A DNA stretch of 6,535 nucleotides, taken from assembly GCA_030690515.1 (NCBI GenBank), contig JAUYGP010000017.1:1-6535 (forward strand), written 5' to 3'. This DNA is from Giesbergeria sp. Its GTDB lineage: Bacteria > Pseudomonadota > Gammaproteobacteria > Burkholderiales > Burkholderiaceae_C. The position numbers and the translations under genes were made by a program. The notes below the pieces were generated by a model. That model saw nothing but the letters and a program-made list of their open reading frames with translations, was not told the origin of the DNA and made no database searches. Within the stretch, counting starts at the first letter, position 1; each line of letters begins with the position of its first letter. This document shows positions 1 to 6,535 of this stretch, one piece after another.

Positions 1-910
1 CCTCGCCGCCATAGCGCCCGAAGCGGTCGGCCCGGCGCAGGGCGGCGCGGGCGCGTTCGGCAAAATGCACCAGGACCTTGTCGCCGTGCTGGTGCCCGAA
101 GTTGTCGTTCACGGCCTTGAAATGGTCCAGGTCGATCATCATCAGCGCGAAGGGTTGACCGTAGCGCACGCTGCGCTCGTGCTCGTCTTCGCTCAGTGCG
201 AGGATGGCGCCGCGGTTGAGTGCGCCTGTCAGTCCATCGTGCGTGGCCACGTGCTCCAGCTCGGTGCGCACGCGGTCGGTGGCCATGAGGATAGCGCCAA
301 TCAGCAGCATCAGGACGGCGATGACGTAGGCACCGATGTAGACGGTCTGCACCAGCGAGGCATCCATCAGGTCGCCCACGTTGCGCATGGTCAGCGCAGT
401 CTGCAATCGCACCAGCAGGACGGCCAAGTGCAGTGCCAGTGTGAACTGCACCATGCGGATGGGAAAGTTCTTGTTGCTTCTGCGCAGAAGGAAAAGCAGC
501 GTCACTACATGCAGGGCGGCGATGGCGACGGTGACGACCACCACCCGTGCGCGGTACGACGGATCAACGTAGGCAAACCAGGCCAGCGCAAGCAGCACCA
601 ACCCATAGATCGCCAGAATCGGACGCCTTTGCGTGGCATGGCCAAAGAAGCGCCTGCAGCCGAAGTGGAACAGCATGAATCCCAGCAGCAGCAGGGCGTT
701 GCCGAGCCAACGGCCCAGTTCCAGCGGCCAGGGGCCAGAGGCCGCAAAAAAAATGGTGCCGCCCAGCATGGCCGCCGGTGCCAGAGCCCAGTGACCCAGT
801 CCGTGAATGCTGGGGGGGTAGTAGCGTCGCATGAAGCCCAGCACCACGCCCAATACCAGTGCCATGAAGCCGCCGATGGCAATGAGGGTGCGGGGATCAA
901 GGTCGTTCAT
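1..910 (-). CDS. Membrane-anchored GGDEF protein, probable diguanylate cyclase (3' end cut by window edge)
   Basis: Probably makes cyclic di-GMP from two GTP at the inner membrane. The ATG at 910 opens a frame with no stop to the edge, giving 303 visible residues. Residues 1-209 hold about seven hydrophobic helices (near 8-27, 41-58, 66-84, 97-115, 122-142, 152-170, 187-209). The alternate loops RR (28-29), CRRFFGHATQRR (85-96) and RRSNK (143-147) are basic, which fits an outside N-terminus and a cytoplasmic C-terminus. The GGDEF domain starts at HDGLTGALNR (224-233). IDLDHFK (259-265) supplies the metal-binding Asp260, and NDNFGHQHGD (268-277) is the nucleotide-binding region. RRAD (292-295) matches the RxxD inhibitory I-site and lies five residues before GGE (301-303), where the window ends. 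A further EAL or other domain beyond the edge cannot be excluded. The Shine-Dalgarno sequence is weak (GGA six bases before ATG). I cannot place the seven-helix region in a named sensor family. Confidence 0.9.
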   Translation of the reverse strand, partial: MNDLDPRTLIAIGGFMALVLGVVLGFMRRYYPPSIHGLGHWALAPAAMLGGTIFFAASGPWPLELGRWLGNALLLLGFMLFHFGCRRFFGHATQRRPILAIYGLVLLALAWFAYVDPSYRARVVVVTVAIAALHVVTLLFLLRRSNKNFPIRMVQFTLALHLAVLLVRLQTALTMRNVGDLMDASLVQTVYIGAYVIAVLMLLIGAILMATDRVRTELEHVATHDGLTGALNRGAILALSEDEHERSVRYGQPFALMMIDLDHFKAVNDNFGHQHGDKVLVHFAERARAALRRADRFGRYGGE

Positions 911-944
911 GGGGTGTCCAAGAATTGCTCGGGCAGTGCAATTC

Positions 945-950
945 AGTATA
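945..950 (-). promoter_or_regulatory. Candidate sigma-70 -10 box for the GGDEF gene
   Basis: The minus strand reads TATACT, one mismatch from TATAAT, in otherwise GC-rich sequence. Transcription would start near 938, leaving a leader of about 28 bases before the ATG at 910. The -35 position for a 17-base spacer (968-973) reads CAACAC, a poor match to TTGACA. That suggests a promoter that is weak or needs an activator. Confidence 0.45.
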
Positions 951-958
951 GCGAGCGG

Positions 959-976
959 GGGCAATACGTGTTGCCC
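959..976. promoter_or_regulatory. Near-palindrome over the -35 region of the GGDEF gene, candidate operator
   Basis: Arms GGGCAA (959-964) and TTGCCC (971-976) flank TACGTG, whose ACGT core is itself self-complementary, so 16 of 18 positions are symmetric. The element covers the predicted -35 hexamer and part of the spacer, a typical place for a repressor or a class II activator. No T-run follows it on the minus strand, so it does not look like a terminator for nth. The binding protein is unknown. Confidence 0.35.
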
Positions 977-1042
977 GGGGGCCATAGTGGCAGTTGTGCC
1001 GGGGCGGCAGTCGCCGTGATGGGCCAAGGCCTGTTGAAATGG

Positions 1043-1071
1043 GTTGCACAGCAAGCGGTGTGTGTTGCACA
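1043..1071. repeat. Repeated 8-mer GTTGCACA downstream of nth
   Basis: GTTGCACA occurs at 1043-1050 and 1064-1071, 21 bases apart, which is two helical turns. Read on the minus strand, the same stretch (about 1042-1074) can fold into a nine-pair stem with two G-T wobbles and a 15-base loop. Only a short ATTT follows, so it would be a poor intrinsic terminator for nth. The choice between a tandem protein site, a weak terminator and chance is open. Confidence 0.25.
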
Positions 1072-1081
1072 ACCGGTGCCC

Positions 1082-1720
1082 TCAGGGTAACGGCGTTTTG
1101 GGTGTGAAGTCGCAGTACCTTGCCACGGCACACTCCCAGCAGCGCGGCTTGCGCGCCTGGCATACGTAGCGGCCCAACAGAATCAGCCAATGGTGCGAAT
1201 CCACGGCGTATTCGGGCGGCACGCGCCGCAGCAGTTGCTGCTCTACCGCCAAAGGGTTCTTGCCGGGTGCGAGGCCCGTGCGGTTGCTCACCCGAAAGAT
1301 GTGCGTGTCCACCGCCATGGTGGGCTGGCCAAAGGCCACGTTCAGCACCACGTTCGCGGTTTTGCGGCCCACGCCGGGCAAGGCTTCGAGTGCTTCGCGC
1401 GTGCGGGGCACCACGCCGCCGTGTTGCTCGACCAGGATGCGGCAGGTTTGTAGCAGGTGGCGTGCCTTGCTTTTGTAGAGGCCAATCGTCTTGATGTAGC
1501 CCTCCAGCCCATCGAGTCCCAGGTTCAGGATGGCCTGGGGTGTACCTGCCACCGGAAACAGCTTGCGTGTGGCCTTGTTCACGCCCACGTCGGTGGCCTG
1601 GGCCGAGAGCAGTACGGCCGCCAGCAGCTCGAACACGGTGGTGTATTCCAGTTCGGTCTGGGGCTGGGGGTTGGCTGCTTTCAGTGTGGCGAAGAAGGGT
1701 TCGATGTGGCTGGGGTGCAT
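1082..1720 (-). CDS. nth: Endonuclease III (DNA glycosylase/AP lyase)
   Basis: A base-excision repair enzyme that removes oxidised pyrimidines such as thymine glycol and nicks the abasic site by beta-elimination. Its 212 residues match the usual family length (E. coli Nth is 211) and can be aligned by eye along most of their length. The conserved SAQATD lies at 39-44. The helix-hairpin-helix LPGVGRKTA (114-122) carries catalytic Lys120, and VDTHIFR (137-143) carries catalytic Asp138, the same numbers as in E. coli. The 4Fe-4S cluster loop is complete: Cys187, Cys194, Cys197 and Cys203, spaced C-X6-C-X2-C-X5-C. The ATG at 1720 gives the expected N-terminus. It lies 12 bases after the glutamate dehydrogenase stop and has no clear Shine-Dalgarno sequence, so co-transcription and perhaps translational coupling are likely. 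The gene ends at TGA (1084-1082). Confidence 0.97.
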   Translation of the reverse strand: MHPSHIEPFFATLKAANPQPQTELEYTTVFELLAAVLLSAQATDVGVNKATRKLFPVAGTPQAILNLGLDGLEGYIKTIGLYKSKARHLLQTCRILVEQHGGVVPRTREALEALPGVGRKTANVVLNVAFGQPTMAVDTHIFRVSNRTGLAPGKNPLAVEQQLLRRVPPEYAVDSHHWLILLGRYVCQARKPRCWECAVARYCDFTPKTPLP

Positions 1721-1732
1721 GGGGTCAGGGGA

Positions 1733-4700
1733 TCAAGCCAAATGGCGCAACTCGCGCAGCGCTACCGAGACCGGGGCCAGATCCGGGCTCTGGGTGTGGA
1801 TGGTGGTCAGCAGGCGGTTCAGCCGCTCGATGGGACGGGTATTTCGCTCTTGCCAGGCTTGCAGGTTTTCCTGGCGCTGCAGCAGGCCCTGGCTGATGTG
1901 GCCTGCGATGGAGTACACGTCGTCGCGCGCGCTGGCACGGGCCTGGGTTTGCCAGAGCGTGTCGGTGGGCAGCCGGTTGATCTGCAGGCGCCATTGCGCC
2001 AGGTCCAGACTGGCTTCGACCTCGAAATAGGCATGCGCGGCCTGCTCCAGGCTGGCCTGGGTGCCATGCGCCAGATCCACCAGGTCCAGCGCCGGGAAGG
2101 TGTGGTCCAGCGCGGTCAGGTTGTGGGCCAGTGCCTCTTGCACGCCAGCTTCGACCAGGGTGGCCGTGGCCTGTTGCCAGCCTTGCACGGCGCCTGCGGG
2201 CAGCCAGTCGGCCAGGTGGGTGCGCAGTTCGCGTGCCGGGCCTTGGTAGCGCTGGATCAGGGTGGGCATGTCGGTTTGGTCTGACGAGCGCAGTCGCAAA
2301 ATCCAGCGGGATGCCCGCTGGGCAATGGCGTTGAGCTTGTGCAGCAGATCCAGTTGCAGCGTGCTGCTGACCTGATAGTCCAGCGCGTCGATCTGGTCCC
2401 ACAGAGGTTCCAGGTCGAAAATTTCCCGCGCCAGGGTGAAGGCGCGGATCACGTCGGCTGTGGCCGCGCCCGATTCGGCGGCAAGAAAGTTGACGAAGGT
2501 TGCGCCGGTGCGGTTGACCACCGTGTTGGTGATGAAGGTGGAGATGATCTCGCGCTTGAGCGGGTGCGCGTGCATGGCCTGAGCAAACCGTTCGCGCAAG
2601 GCCTGCGGAAAGTAGGCCTTGAGTGCGTGGCTGTAGAAAGGATCGTCTGGCAGGTTGCTGGCGATCAGTTCGTCGAACACGGCCATCTTGGCGTAGGCCA
2701 GCAGCACGGCGTTCTCGGGTGCGGTCAGGCCCGTCTTGCGTGCGCGGCGCTGTGCGATTTCTGGGTCGGTGGGCAGGTATTCGATGGCGCGGTTCAGGCG
2801 CTTGCTGCCTTCGAGCCATTGCATCAGTCGCTGCTGGCCGTCGAGCACGTACGCGGGGCGGTGGCAGGCAATGTCCAGGGCCAGTGTCTGGTAGTAGTTG
2901 TCCTGGAGGACGAGTCTGGCCACTTCGTCGGTCATGGTGGCCAGCAGGTCGTTGCGCTGCTTGAGGGTGAGGTCGCCCGCTTCCACCACAGCACCCAGCA
3001 GAATCTTGATGTTCACCTCGTGGTCCGAGCAGTCCACACCGGCCGAGTTGTCGATGGCGTCGGTGTAAATCAGGCCGCCTTTTTGCGCGTATTCGATGCG
3101 TCCGTTCTGTGTGCAGCCCAGGTTCCCTCCCTCGGCCAGTACCTTGCAGCGCAGCGCGTTGCCATCAACACGGAAGGCGTCACCCGCCTTGTCTCCGACC
3201 TGTGCGTGGGTCTCGAAGCTGGCCTTGACGTAGGTGCCGATGCCGCCGTTGTAGATCAGATCCACCGGTGCCTGCAGGATGGCTTTGAGTAGTTCCACCG
3301 GGGCCAGTTCCTGTGCGTCGATCCCCAGCACGGCCTGGGCTTCGGGGCTCAGCCGGATGGATTTGGCCGTGCGTGGATACACACCACCGCCAGGTGAGAT
3401 CAAGGACTTGTCGTAGTCGTCCCAACTGGAGCGCGGCAGTTGAAATAGGCGCTGGCGCTCGGCAAACGAGGCTGCCGGGTTGGGCTGGGGGTCGATGAAG
3501 ATGTGCCGGTGGTCGAAGGCCAGCACGAGCTGGATCTGCTCGGACAGCAGCATGCCGTTGCCAAACACGTCGCCCGACATGTCGCCGATACCCGCCACAG
3601 TGAAGGGGGTGGTCTGTGTGTTTACACCCAAGGTGCGGAAGTGCCGCTTGACCGACTCCCAGGCGCCGCGCGCGGAGATGCCCATCTTCTTGTGGTCGTA
3701 GCCCACCGAGCCGCCCGAGGCGAACGCATCGCCCAGCCAGAAGCCGTAGTCGCTTGAGACGCCATTGGCAATGTCGGAGAAGGTGGCGGTGCCCTTGTCT
3801 GCGGCCACCACCAGATAGGCGTCGTCGTCGTCGTGGCGCACCACCTGGGCTGGGGGCACGACTGCGCCCTTGATGATGTTGTCGGTCAGGTCCAGCAGGC
3901 CGTGCAGGAAGATCTGGTAGCACGCCACCCCTTCGGCCTGGAAGGCTTCGCGGTCTGTGATGGGGGGCGGGTTCTTGAGCACGAAGCCCCCTTTGGAACC
4001 CACGGGCACGATGACCGTGTTCTTGACCTGCTGGGCCTTGACCAGCCCCAGGACTTCGGTGCGGAAGTCCTCGCGCCGGTCAGACCAGCGCAGCCCACCG
4101 CGCGCCACGCGCCCGCCGCGCAGGTGCACCCCCTCCATGCGCGGGGAATACACCCAGATTTCGAACAGCGGCTTGGGTTCGGGCACGCCAGGCACTTCGC
4201 GCGGATTGAGCTTGATGCTGAGGTAATTTTTGGGCAAGCCGTCGGCCGTGCGCTGCCAGAAATTGGTGCGCAAACTCGCACTGATGGTGGCTACAAACTG
4301 GCGCAGGATGCGGTCCTCGTCCAGGCTGGCCACCTTGGCCAGTTCGGAGTCGATGCTGCTGTGCAGTGCCTGCAGTCGCTGTGCGCGGTCTTCTTCCAGC
4401 GCGGGGTCGAAGCGCGTCATGAACAGCGCCGCAATGGACTGGGTGAGCTGCGGGTTGCGCGCCAGCGTGGCCTCAATGTAGCTCTGGCTGTAGGCAAAAC
4501 CCAATTGTTTGAAGTAGCGGGTGTAGCTGCGCAGCACGCTGATGGCGCGCGTGTCCAGATGGGTGGCCAGCACCAGGTGGTTGAGGTCGTCGTTTTCCAC
4601 CTCACCGCGCCAGGCGGCCACGTACAGTTCCTCGAACCGCTGCTTCACGCGTGCCAGGTCGGTGTTGGGCGGCAATTGCAGGCCCAGGTCGTGGATCCAG

Positions 4701-6490
4701 AGCGACGCGCCGTTATGGCTGATGCGGTAGGGGTGTTCGTCGAGCACGCGTGCGCCCATGTGCTCCAGCACGGGCAGTGAGTCCGACAGCGCCATCTTGG
4801 CGGTGCTGTAGACCTTCAGGCGCAGCATGCCGGGGCTGGCGTCCAGCGGGCGATAGAGCTTGACGCCCAAGGGGGCGAAGGGCGAGAGCGTAGACAAGGT
4901 GTCCGCATCGTCCACCGCCACCTGGGGCGAGAACGACTCCCGGTAGGCCGTGGGGAACGCGTTGGCATAGCGGTGCGCCAGCGTCAGCCCTTGCCCTTCA
5001 CCGTGGACGCGCAGGAATTCAGCCGTGCATTGGTCTTCCCAGCGCTGGGTGTGGCGTGCGATGCGTGCCTCCAGGGCCTGCAGAGCGACGTTGTCTGGTG
5101 CGCGATCTTTTGCGCGCACCAGATAGTGAATGCGCGCGAGCGGGCTGTCAGTGAGCATGGGCGTGAACTCCACCGACTGGCCATCGAGCACCGCCATGAG
5201 TTCTTCGCCGGTTTTCAGCCGCAGCTCGGTGTTGAAGCGCTCGCGGGGCACAAAAACCAGGGCCGACGTGAACCGCCCGAAGACGTCGCGGCGCAGGAAA
5301 ACCCGGGTGCGCTGGCGCTCCTGCAGCCGCAGGATGCCAATGGCGTGCTCGGTCAGGGTGGCGGTGTCGATCTGGAACAGCTCGTCGCGCGGGTACACGT
5401 CCAGGATCGACTGCAGTGATTTGGCGGCATGGCTCTCGGGCATCACGCCTGCGGCGGCCATCACCGCGGCCACGCGGCTGCGCACCTGGGGAATATCGCC
5501 CACCGGTGCGGTGTAGGCGGCGGACGTGTACAGCCCCAGAAAGCGGGTCTCGCCCACGAGCTGGCCATCGGGGTCGAACCGTTTGACGGCGATGTAGTCG
5601 AGCCAGGCCGGCCGGTGCACGGTGGCGCGCGACATGGCCTTGGTGACCAGCACCAGCTCGTTCGATTCGAGCAGGGCCACGGCCTCGGGTGGCAGCACAG
5701 GCTGCTCGGTCTGGGCTGCGCCGCGCAGGATACCCAGGCCGGTGCCCGGCTTTGCACGCATGCGCATCGCGCTGCCCTCGCGCACCAGGTCGTAGTCGCG
5801 CGCGCCCAGGAAGGTGAAGTGCCGGTCTTCCAGCCAGTGCAGGAAATCGATTCCCTCCTGCTGACCGCTGGGGGAGAGGCTGGAGTGGGCCGCCGCCTGT
5901 GCCACTGTGCGCACGCGATCGAGCATGGCCTGCCAGTCCTGCACCGCTGCGCGTACATCGCCCAGCACCTGCTGCAGATCGGCCTGCAAGGCATCGCGAT
6001 CCTGCGCGTGCAGAATGCGGTCGCACTCGACCAGAATGACCGATTCGAAGGGCGCGCTGGCTGCTTGGGCCGTGGCCGCGCTGAATGCGGTCAGCACGGT
6101 GCCGTTGCCGTCGCGTTCTACGGCCACCAGCGGGTGCGCGATCCAGTGGGCTGTGCGGTTGCTGCGGTTGATCGCCATGGTGACCGAATCCACCAGGAAC
6201 GGCATGTTTGCGTGCACGATGTGCACGACCGTATGTTCGCTGACGAAACCGTCTTCGGCCAGGGAGGGGTTAAATACGCGCACCTGGGCGCCTGCCGGGT
6301 CGGTATGGGCCTGCAGCAGCCGCCAGTGGGCCGCAGCGTTGGCATACAGCGCAGCAGGGCCGCGCGTCTGCAGTTCGTCGGGGTCGGCGTTTTGGTAGTA
6401 GGCGGCGATGAAGCCGCTCATGCCGTCCGAGGTGGAGTCTGCACGTTCCTGGGTAAAGCCCAGCAGATCCGAGAGCGCGGAATGGGTCAT
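1733..6490 (-). CDS. gdhB: NAD-specific glutamate dehydrogenase, large 180-kDa class
   Basis: Catalyses oxidative deamination of glutamate to 2-oxoglutarate and ammonium with NAD+, a cytoplasmic catabolic step that feeds the TCA cycle. It has 1585 residues, against about 1600-1650 for characterised members (Pseudomonas aeruginosa GdhB, Streptomyces), so it appears full length. The N-terminal half has the ACT-like regulatory segments of the class, with conserved patches FLVDSVTMAINRS (98-110) and FLHWLEDRHFTFLGARDY (216-233). The catalytic core follows: RGGRVARGGLRWSDRREDFR (791-810), then VPVGSKGGFV (828-837) with likely catalytic Lys833, AADKGTATFSD (896-906), GIGDMSGDVFGNGM (967-980), LAEGGNLGCTQNGRIEY (1118-1134) and DNSAGVDCSDHEVNIK (1147-1162). 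About 400 residues form the helical C-terminal domain. No frameshift or missing motif is seen. The start is fixed by AAGGAG six bases upstream. Large GDHs are known to be allosterically controlled, but the effectors here cannot be read from sequence. Confidence 0.96.
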   Translation of the reverse strand: MTHSALSDLLGFTQERADSTSDGMSGFIAAYYQNADPDELQTRGPAALYANAAAHWRLLQAHTDPAGAQVRVFNPSLAEDGFVSEHTVVHIVHANMPFLVDSVTMAINRSNRTAHWIAHPLVAVERDGNGTVLTAFSAATAQAASAPFESVILVECDRILHAQDRDALQADLQQVLGDVRAAVQDWQAMLDRVRTVAQAAAHSSLSPSGQQEGIDFLHWLEDRHFTFLGARDYDLVREGSAMRMRAKPGTGLGILRGAAQTEQPVLPPEAVALLESNELVLVTKAMSRATVHRPAWLDYIAVKRFDPDGQLVGETRFLGLYTSAAYTAPVGDIPQVRSRVAAVMAAAGVMPESHAAKSLQSILDVYPRDELFQIDTATLTEHAIGILRLQERQRTRVFLRRDVFGRFTSALVFVPRERFNTELRLKTGEELMAVLDGQSVEFTPMLTDSPLARIHYLVRAKDRAPDNVALQALEARIARHTQRWEDQCTAEFLRVHGEGQGLTLAHRYANAFPTAYRESFSPQVAVDDADTLSTLSPFAPLGVKLYRPLDASPGMLRLKVYSTAKMALSDSLPVLEHMGARVLDEHPYRISHNGASLWIHDLGLQLPPNTDLARVKQRFEELYVAAWRGEVENDDLNHLVLATHLDTRAISVLRSYTRYFKQLGFAYSQSYIEATLARNPQLTQSIAALFMTRFDPALEEDRAQRLQALHSSIDSELAKVASLDEDRILRQFVATISASLRTNFWQRTADGLPKNYLSIKLNPREVPGVPEPKPLFEIWVYSPRMEGVHLRGGRVARGGLRWSDRREDFRTEVLGLVKAQQVKNTVIVPVGSKGGFVLKNPPPITDREAFQAEGVACYQIFLHGLLDLTDNIIKGAVVPPAQVVRHDDDDAYLVVAADKGTATFSDIANGVSSDYGFWLGDAFASGGSVGYDHKKMGISARGAWESVKRHFRTLGVNTQTTPFTVAGIGDMSGDVFGNGMLLSEQIQLVLAFDHRHIFIDPQPNPAASFAERQRLFQLPRSSWDDYDKSLISPGGGVYPRTAKSIRLSPEAQAVLGIDAQELAPVELLKAILQAPVDLIYNGGIGTYVKASFETHAQVGDKAGDAFRVDGNALRCKVLAEGGNLGCTQNGRIEYAQKGGLIYTDAIDNSAGVDCSDHEVNIKILLGAVVEAGDLTLKQRNDLLATMTDEVARLVLQDNYYQTLALDIACHRPAYVLDGQQRLMQWLEGSKRLNRAIEYLPTDPEIAQRRARKTGLTAPENAVLLAYAKMAVFDELIASNLPDDPFYSHALKAYFPQALRERFAQAMHAHPLKREIISTFITNTVVNRTGATFVNFLAAESGAATADVIRAFTLAREIFDLEPLWDQIDALDYQVSSTLQLDLLHKLNAIAQRASRWILRLRSSDQTDMPTLIQRYQGPARELRTHLADWLPAGAVQGWQQATATLVEAGVQEALAHNLTALDHTFPALDLVDLAHGTQASLEQAAHAYFEVEASLDLAQWRLQINRLPTDTLWQTQARASARDDVYSIAGHISQGLLQRQENLQAWQERNTRPIERLNRLLTTIHTQSPDLAPVSVALRELRHLA

Positions 6491-6496
6491 CAGGTG

Positions 6497-6502
6497 CTCC
6501 TT
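6497..6502 (-). promoter_or_regulatory. Shine-Dalgarno sequence of the glutamate dehydrogenase gene
   Basis: The minus strand reads AAGGAG, followed by six bases and then the ATG at 6490. This strong, well-spaced site decides the start. An upstream ATG at 6530 is in a different frame and leads into a frame shadow. Confidence 0.8.
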
Positions 6503-6504
6503 GG

Positions 6505-6528
6505 GTTCGAGAACGAGAACGCGTTCTC
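6505..6528. promoter_or_regulatory. Palindromic operator-like element upstream of glutamate dehydrogenase
   Basis: A perfect 14-bp palindrome, GAGAACGCGTTCTC, occupies 6515-6528. Next to it lie two more half-sites, GTTC (6505-6508) and GAAC (6511-6514), giving four GAAC/GTTC half-sites in 24 bases. The 14-bp palindrome lies 24 bases ahead of the start codon, where a bound repressor could block transcription of the dehydrogenase or of a gene beyond the right edge. The symmetry and size resemble operators of TetR-family repressors, but the regulator is not in the window. Because the window ends seven bases further on, the promoter cannot be placed relative to it. Confidence 0.45.
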
Positions 6529-6535
6529 ATGGATG

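Noticed and set aside
959..976. The near-palindrome as an intrinsic terminator of nth
   Set aside because: The stem is followed by CCGCTCG rather than a T-run, and it lies over a promoter-like -35 region.
65..1090. A 341-codon plus-strand open frame opposite the GGDEF gene
   Set aside because: Its product is rich in Gln, His and Gly with no recognisable domain. It lies antisense to a gene with clear GGDEF motifs, and such frames are common opposite GC-rich genes.
1725..2819. A 364-codon minus-strand frame within the dehydrogenase gene
   Set aside because: An Arg/Pro/Gly-rich out-of-frame reading of the C-terminal coding region. The frame at 1733-6490 carries the family motifs throughout.
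3822..3834. GTC triplet run in the dehydrogenase gene (Asp887-Asp890)
   Set aside because: It encodes a short acidic stretch where family members have an HDGDD-like sequence just before the conserved AADKGTATFSD. It looks like ordinary variation, not a microsatellite with a function.
1457..4780. Several long plus-strand frames (1457-2284, 2339-3292, 3833-4780) opposite nth and the dehydrogenase
   Set aside because: Low-complexity products without motifs that mirror the real genes. High GC depletes stops in the complementary frame.
6270..6530. Minus-strand ATG at 6530 as a start of an upstream gene or an extended dehydrogenase
   Set aside because: It is out of frame with the dehydrogenase and has no visible ribosome site. 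Its product is Arg-rich and overlaps the real N-terminus.

Overview
The window is GC-rich and carries three genes, all on the minus strand. They read right to left: a large NAD-specific glutamate dehydrogenase (complete), endonuclease III (complete), and a membrane-anchored GGDEF protein cut by the left edge. Gene content, GC-rich codon use and the style of the proteins suggest a betaproteobacterium, probably Burkholderiales and perhaps Comamonadaceae. That placement is an inference from general resemblance and was not searched.

Layout. Positions 6491-6535 hold a short leader with a clear Shine-Dalgarno sequence and a perfect 14-bp palindrome that looks like an operator. Positions 6490-1733 encode the 1585-residue glutamate dehydrogenase of the 180-kDa (GdhB) class. 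After only 12 bases comes nth (1720-1082), which has no recognisable Shine-Dalgarno sequence and so may depend on readthrough from the dehydrogenase gene. A 171-base gap (911-1081) follows. It contains a good -10 box, a near-palindrome over the expected -35 position, and a repeated 8-mer. The third gene runs from 910 off the left edge. It encodes seven predicted membrane helices followed by a GGDEF domain that is cut inside its signature motif.

How they work together. The dehydrogenase feeds glutamate carbon into the TCA cycle as 2-oxoglutarate and releases ammonium. Nth performs base-excision repair of oxidised pyrimidines. The GGDEF protein would make cyclic di-GMP in response to an unknown signal sensed in or at the membrane. 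Nothing in the sequence shows a shared function. The first two genes look co-transcribed, while the third appears to have its own promoter.

I see no mobile element, CRISPR array, tRNA or rRNA, and no new multi-gene system. The less ordinary signals are the two candidate operators, the homopolymer tracts in the GGDEF gene, and its seven-helix sensor region, which I cannot assign to a named family.
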